A stretch of DNA of 64,000 bases from assembly GCF_963169125.1 (NCBI RefSeq), contig NC_084793.1, positions 225,726,360-225,790,359 of the forward strand, in the 5' to 3' direction. The notes beneath the pieces are model-generated. The model searched no databases. It was not told the origin of the DNA and worked only from the letters and a program-made list of their open reading frames with translations. Of this stretch, positions 58,513-64,000 are shown in pieces. Position numbers and translations under genes: made by a program. Numbering within the stretch: the first letter of the stretch is position 1; every line of letters starts with the position of its first letter. The DNA is from Humulus lupulus (taxonomy: Eukaryota; Streptophyta; Magnoliopsida; Rosales; Cannabaceae).

Positions 58513-59460
58513 TGACTGAGCTACCTACATACCCCGGTTGAGGGATCAAGCCACTTGTAGTTCTAAATAGTTATTTTGGAAAATGAGTGGAAGAATTCCG
58601 TTAAATGACCATTCGTAGGAATTCATGGTATTTTTAGATACTTATGAAATCCCGGTAGGTGACCATATCATGGAATTATTTGTTGTTTTGAAAGTTAGGA
58701 AAAATTCCTAGGTGAATGACCTTTTATGGAATTTTGAAGTTTGTACTTGGTGTTTGAATAATTTGGTAATTTAGGGTATTTGTGACTGTACTTAGTTTTA
58801 GTGACCAAGTCAAACGTAGTTCAAAGATTTTTGTTTCTTTGAGAATTAAGTCTCTTGGAGATTTTCAACATTTAAGGTGTGGCTTGAGATGAATGACCTC
58901 ACTTGGAAATTTTATTGAGGTGAATGACCTCACTTAGAATTTTTAAGGTGAATGACCTCATTGAGAATTTTTGAGGTGAATGGCCTCGTTTGGAAAGTTT
59001 GAGGTGAATGACCTCATTGAGAAGTTTTATGAGTCTGTGACTGTACCTAATCTTAGCAATTAGATTGCCTACGTATCCTTTGAAGGAATCAAGTCGAACG
59101 TAGTTCATAGATTTTTGTATCTTTGAAAGTTTTGTGAAAAATCAACTTGCTTGGAAATTTTCACCATTTAAGGTGGGGGTTTGAGGTGAATGACCTCACT
59201 TAGAAATTTTATTGAGGTGAATGACCTCACTTAGGATTTTTGAGGTGAATGACCTCGTTTGGGAAGTTTTAGGTAAATGATGTCATTGAGAAGTTTTAGG
59301 AGTTTGTGAGTGTACCTAACCTTAGCAATTAGGTTGCCTACATATCCATTGGAGGAATCAAGTCGAACGTAGTTCAAAGATTTTTCTATTTGTATTCTTT
59401 GGAGATTTTGAGTTTGTTTTGGATTGAAAATCATTTTTAATCTCGCTTGAGTAAGTTTGG
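58513..59460. repeat. Array of short hairpins and four copies of a larger hairpin motif
   Basis: About ten units built on GAGGTGAATGACCTC (5-bp stem, GAATG loop) spaced roughly 28-31 bases at 58885-59030 and 59180-59285. A larger motif, CTACGT - TCCTT - AAGGA - ACGTAG, lies at 59069-59103, with relatives at 58525-58560 and 59338-59372, and a half copy at about 58805-58820. Units are too degenerate and spacers too short for CRISPR. No coding. Function unknown. Confidence 0.7.
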
Positions 59461-61338
59461 AGATGCTTTGAATTACAATACTATTTTGATGAGAATTGTG
59501 AAATAAAATTCAAAATTACTTGAGACTTTATGTCATTATGAAAGTAATTTGAATAATATAGTTTAGAATTAAATCCAATGGTATTTGAGAGAAATATGTT
59601 TTGACAAATATATGATAACTTATATTTATTTAGTCTTTTTTTATATATATATTTTGTCATATTTATATTTTAATTGAAATATATTCTTGTTGTTTCACGT
59701 TAGACTCTTGGTTAATACTATGTTTTTATGAAGCGTTTTGATTGTTGACATCTTCAAATGATATTCATAGGAGAAATTTTTCATTGCATTAGTCTTGATC
59801 TTTATAGTATATTTTTACTAAAAAGCATCATAACCTTATATTTTGGGTAGACTTTAGGACCAAAATATAAACCTAGTAAATTGTTAATGTCAACTCTTGT
59901 CTAGCCTATACGCTGCTTCAAATTGTAATTTGATTATACACATATGCATACATATTTCTTTTCCCATCTGAATTAATTAGACTTCGTCTAAGGTTTCTTT
60001 TTTTCTTTCTTTCATTAACTTTAACATATATGTATATAACTAATACATTATATAAATATGATGATTGTCTTTAAATATTCCAAGTTTTTTTTTGGGGACT
60101 AGTGTGTCATGATTGTACACATCATTATTAGTCGAGAACACTGAGAGCCCCATCGATAGGGCTTAAAGTGAAGCCTCTATAAGAGAATTCTCCTATATAT
60201 ATATAGACATATTTAGAGTCAGCTAATTAATCTTTTGCCAATACTGTTCCACTATGTATTTTTCCATAGTCTTTAAACAGATATAAAATCATTGAACTAG
60301 GGTTGTATGTATATACGATCACTTTTACTTTGTTGACCAAACATATATACGTTAGGGACTTTTGAGCAGATTTCTTTCTCTATACCACAACTGGAATTTT
60401 ACTTAAATTTCGGATCCCACGCTTGGACTCATTAATTATGCACTCTTGGGTTTAACCCGTTCCAGCAGAGTATGGAGATTTTACTATTTTGAATCAAAAT
60501 TAACATTTTAAAGATAATTTTGACAACATAACATTTTATGGTTTATCATATCCTCTATGGCTATATCTCACTTTTGGAGACCTTTTATGGCTAATAAAGC
60601 CTAGGTCAAAGTAGACCATGAAAAATATGAAAAATCCATTTTAAGTTTAGGAGGATTTGAGCGTCATAACGACATAGAGAAATCAAATTTTCTTCTTTCC
60701 CCTTTGGCCATATCTCAGTTTTGGAGACCTTTTGTGGCTTATAAAGCCTAGGTCAAAGTGGACCAAAGACAAAAGAAGAGAGTCACCGGAGAAGAAAAAA
60801 ATACTTGGAATACTGAGAAGAAAATAGGAGCAAGCCTTGGTACTCCCTTTGTAGAAATCCCTGAAGAATGAAAACTTAACTTTCTCTGTATTTTTATCGT
60901 AGTCTCCATCTCCTTTTCTTTTTATCATAATATCTCTCAAATTTTTGTAGAGTTTTCTCCCCTCTATTTTTCTTCTCCCCATTTTGTCTGATTTTCTTTT
61001 GCCCTTTATAGGTCTATTTTATGATAGATTTGATTAGAGAGTGGAGGAAGTGGAAGAGAGGTGAGAGGTGAGTGGTGAGTGATTATTGGTTAGTGGAGAA
61101 AAAAATGGAGATTTTTTTTTTTTTACTTTTTCTCATTCACTCCAAACCGATTCTTTTTCTTTTATTTTTTTATTTATTAATAATAATGAAAAAATACGGT
61201 TCAATAGGTAGTTTTATTGTGGAATAGTAAATGTTTATTTATGTGTTTTAATTGTTGCATTCATGCATCATATTTACTTTCCAAATTATTGATATTTTTT
61301 AAATAGTAATATTATTGTATTTTTTATTCAGTCATAAA
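59461..61338. other. AT-rich region without a gene; one 63-bp direct repeat
   Basis: TTTTGGAGACCTTTT and AAAGCCTAGGTCAAAGT recur in 60557-60622 and 60705-60767. Otherwise AT-rich sequence with TATA-like runs near 60196 and a T-rich run at 61110. I see no gene. Confidence 0.6.
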
Positions 61339-61905
61339 ATGTTGCCACCCGATTACTTTCCCATTATGTGCCCGATTATGCATCAAATGATTGATGATCA
61401 TATAATCAAAGTTAAACTTACTGAAGAAGATGAAGGATGATGGATAAATTCAACTTTATTCGTTATTCTGGCCAAAAAGGTCAAACATATTTTTAATGAA
61501 AAACAACCTTCTCCTATGCCTTCATGGGATGCAAGAAAAGAGGAACATGAAAAATATGCTGATAGGATGAGATCAAATCACGTGGCAAGATTTTATATTC
61601 TTAGCACCATGGAAGAAAAGCTGAGGAAAAAGTTAAAGGATATTGAATATGCTCGTGATATGTGGGATGCTGTCTATGAGGATATACAGACAAGATCACA
61701 TTCGCAAAAAAGGTAAATATGATTTGCCTTTACCTTAAGCTTAATAGTGGATTATAATGTATCATTCTAAATCTTTGATTTAGAAACCACTAATCATATT
61801 TTTGTTCTTCTTTACAGACACTTGAGCAATCAAGAGGAACTTGCAGATGGGGACAAAAATAATAGAAAGAAGAGAGAGAAAGCGTCTAGTTCAAGAAAGC
61901 GTTGA
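61339..61905 (+). pseudogene. Copia-3 gag-like gene, possible intron
   Basis: ATG at 61339 (MLPPDYFPIMCP), one TGA at about 61438, then the UBN2-type gag KYADRMRSNHVARFYIL, MEEKLRKKLKDIEYARDMWD. At 61711 the frame meets AAAAG|GTAAAT; TTCTTTACAG at about 61817 restores a frame with HLSNQEELAD and a basic end KKREKASSSRKR before TGA. The basic tail is unlike a zinc knuckle. Either an intron was gained, or this is decay that happens to look like one. 61906-62160 is AT-rich. Confidence 0.5.
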
Positions 61906-62179
61906 AGAAAGTCCTTTTATTCTTTAGTTTTTTTTAAAAGAAAACTTTGTTGTTGTTTGAACAATGTTTTAGTTTGTTTCTTTCAGTATTTTGAATTTTA
62001 TTGCATGTATTGACTTGAGAATATTTTATTTATAATTTAATTATTCTTAATTTTTCTCTACACATGCAAATGAATATTCGAACTTTAACACTTTCATTTA
62101 ATGAATGAACACTAAATGACTCGAAATTATTTAAAGCAACAAAACTGCAAGGAAACAAAAGACAAAAATTTCAAATGAG

Positions 62180-64000
62180 GATGACACATATCTTTGGCAT
62201 CTTAGACTTGGTCATATAGGACTAGAAAGGATAAACAGGTTAACAAAAGATGAACCTTTGAGAGAACTAAGAGTTGGAACTCTTTCGATTTGTGAATCCT
62301 GTCTAGAAGGCAAAATGACCAAATGTCATTTCTCAGCGAAAGACAATAGAGCTAAAGAACCTTTGGAGCTTTTACATAGCGATGTCTGCAGTCCAATCAA
62401 TGTATAAGCAAGGGGTGGGTATGAATACTTTGTCACTTTCATTGACGATTACTCAAGATATGGTCATACTTATCTAATGCTTAGGAAATCTGAAATTTTG
62501 GTAAGTTTCAAGAATTCAAAGCTGAGGCTAAGAAGCAATTAGGTAAGACTCTTAAAACACTTATATCAAATCAAGGTGGTGAATATTTGGATTTAGAATT
62601 CAAAGATTTCATGTTGGATCATGGTATTCTATCCAAACTCACAACACTTGGAACGCCACAACAAAATGGTGTTTCAGAAAGAAGAAACAAGACCTTGTTG
62701 GACATGGTCAGGTCTATGTTAAGCTACTCTTCACTTGATTTCTCATTCTGGGGGTATGCAATTCAAACAACTTACATTTTGAATGTGGTCCCATCTAAGA
62801 CCAAAAGTAAAATGCCACTGGAACTGTGGAATGGAAACAAACCTCATTTGCACCATTTCTGCATTTGGGGCCGTCCTGCTCATGTTCTTAGACCTAAATC
62901 AGGGAAACTTGATTTGAGGTCTGAAGTATACATTTTTCTGGGCTACGCTCTGGAAACAAGAGGCGGTTAATTCTATAGTCACAAGGACCAAAATGATTTT
63001 GTTTCAACAAATACGACCTTCCTTGAACATGACTATATGAATAACTATAAACCTCGGAGCAAAGTAGTTTTGGAGGAACTCACAGCTGATAAGATTCCAT
63101 CTCCTTCATCATCATCATTAAATGATAAACGAAAAAACGAGAAAAACATTATTCCTGAAAAGGAAACCCTAGTGCAACGTCATAGTGGGATGATTGTGAG
63201 ACAACCTGCTCACTACGAACATGAGGCACATGTCCTTGTTTCTGATACAGACAAGGATGATCCATTAACCTTCAAAGAGGCTATGGATGATCCTAAAAAG
63301 AAGAAATGGCAAGAATCCAAGAGGTGTAGATGGGAAAGTGGAGATTTTCAAAGCAAGGCTAGTAGCCAAAAGTTACACTCAAAGAGAATATGTTGATTAT
63401 GAAGAAACATTTTCTCTCGTGGCCATGTTGAAATCCATTTGAATCCTCTTATTCATAGCTTGCCACGTATGATTATGAGATATGGTAGATGGACGTCAAG
63501 ACAACCTTCCTTAATGGATGTCTTGATGAAAGTATCTATTTGGTACAACCAGAAGGGTTCATCAAGAATGGGGAAGATCAAAAGGTGTGTAAGTTGCTAA
63601 AATCCATTTATGGATTAAAGCAAGCATCTAGATCTTGGAATATCACCTTTGATGAAACAATTAAAACATATGGTTTCAAATAGAATGTTGACGAAGCATG
63701 TGTATATATATATATATCAAAGGAAAAGTGGTGGTTTTTCTAGTTCTTTACGTGGATGACATTCTCTTTATTGGCAACGATGTAGAAACACTATCAAACA
63801 TAAAGAAGTGGTTAGCCGAAAAGTTCCAAATGAATGATTTGGGTGAGACGAGCAATGTTCTGGGAATCCAAATCCTAAGGGATAGGAAGAACAAGATCTT
63901 GGCACTTTTTCAAGCTAATTATATAGAGAAGGTGCTTGAAAGGTTCTCTATGGAGAATTCTAAGAAAGGTCAGTTACCCAGACATGGAATTACTCTTTCC
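62180..64000 (+). pseudogene. Copia-3 pol: integrase and reverse transcriptase (runs off window)
   Basis: Integrase zinc part HLWHLRLGHIGLERI...CESCLEGKM is intact, then LLHSDVCSPIN, TFIDDYSRYGHTYLM. The second catalytic Asp, in a GGEY-preceding SD in relatives, is Asn (SNQGGEYL, codon 62569-62571). Then GTPQQNGVSERRNKTLLDM and WGYAIQTTYILNVVPSK. RT: MDVKTTFLNGCLDESIYLVQ, SIYGLKQASRSWN, intact YVDDILFIGND, and DLGETSNVLGIQ. Frame breaks occur near 62400, 62500, 62970, 63330 and 63683. The sequence continues past the window. Confidence 0.88.

Noticed and set aside
58885..59290. Hairpin repeats as a CRISPR array
   Set aside because: Stem repeats are only about 15 bp, spacing sequence is itself repeated, no cas genes, plant context.
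58899..59434. Two minus-strand frames with similar sequence
   Set aside because: They are translations of the hairpin array; similarity comes from DNA repeats.
1..64000. tRNA, rRNA or snoRNA genes
   Set aside because: The only tRNA-like matches are the short primer binding sites of retroelements; no cloverleaf or box A/B pair was seen by eye.

Overview
This window looks like nuclear DNA of a AT-rich flowering plant (a eudicot by gene and repeat content; the species cannot be fixed from sequence alone). It holds one clearly functional-looking host gene, the seven-exon small GTPase LIP1 on the minus strand (34665-38839). Almost everything else is transposable elements, most of them broken and nested in each other. 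Two host-like gene fragments are also present: an RPA70-like pseudogene at 686-1560 and a coiled-coil fragment carried inside a Mutator-like element at 3106-6333.

Layout, left half. 1-661: end of an Athila-like LTR, minus strand. 686-1560: RPA70-like pseudogene. 2083-2716: AT-rich tandem duplications. 3106-6333: DNA transposon with terminal inverted repeats and a near-perfect 9-bp target duplication, carrying a degenerate coiled-coil gene (Pack-MULE candidate). 6661-34030: an old Copia element (Copia-1) split in its gag by a 22.4-kb nest. The nest is bounded by a perfect AAATC duplication (7648-7652 and 30005-30009) and is a Tekay/Del-type Ty3 element (T1, minus strand). T1 itself was invaded by a Tat-lineage Ty3 element (Tat-A, 9125-19500, plus strand) in its 3' LTR and by a second Tekay element (T2) in its RT gene; an Athila 3' end (19501-22164) sits between them. 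Tat-A has gag, protease, RT/RNase H, only the tail of integrase, and a multi-exon antisense gene (aORF) which was in turn hit by a 795-bp solo LTR.

Right half. 34665-38839: LIP1, with a GC-AG intron and a hAT-like MITE in intron 4. 39688-47273: remains of a second Tat element (Tat-B, minus strand), again with its aORF antisense to the element, interrupted by a gag-only Copia element with two about 1.05-kb LTRs (41205-45814, TR-GAG type). 47274-54047: Copia-2 LTR (2.0 kb), primer site and leader, interrupted by a 3.9-kb Tekay solo LTR with a perfect CCTTG duplication. 54048-58306: LINE with ORF1, endonuclease, RT and a 19-A tail. 58513-59460: an unexplained array of short hairpins. 61339-64000: Copia-3 gag and pol running off the window.

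How it fits together: the retroelements supply structure rather than host function. Nearly every element has stops, frameshifts or lost catalytic residues, several of them Asp to Asn changes. The order of insertion can be read from target duplications: Copia-1, then T1, then Tat-A and T2, then the solo LTR inside the Tat-A aORF. LIP1 is the only locus here expected to make a conserved protein.
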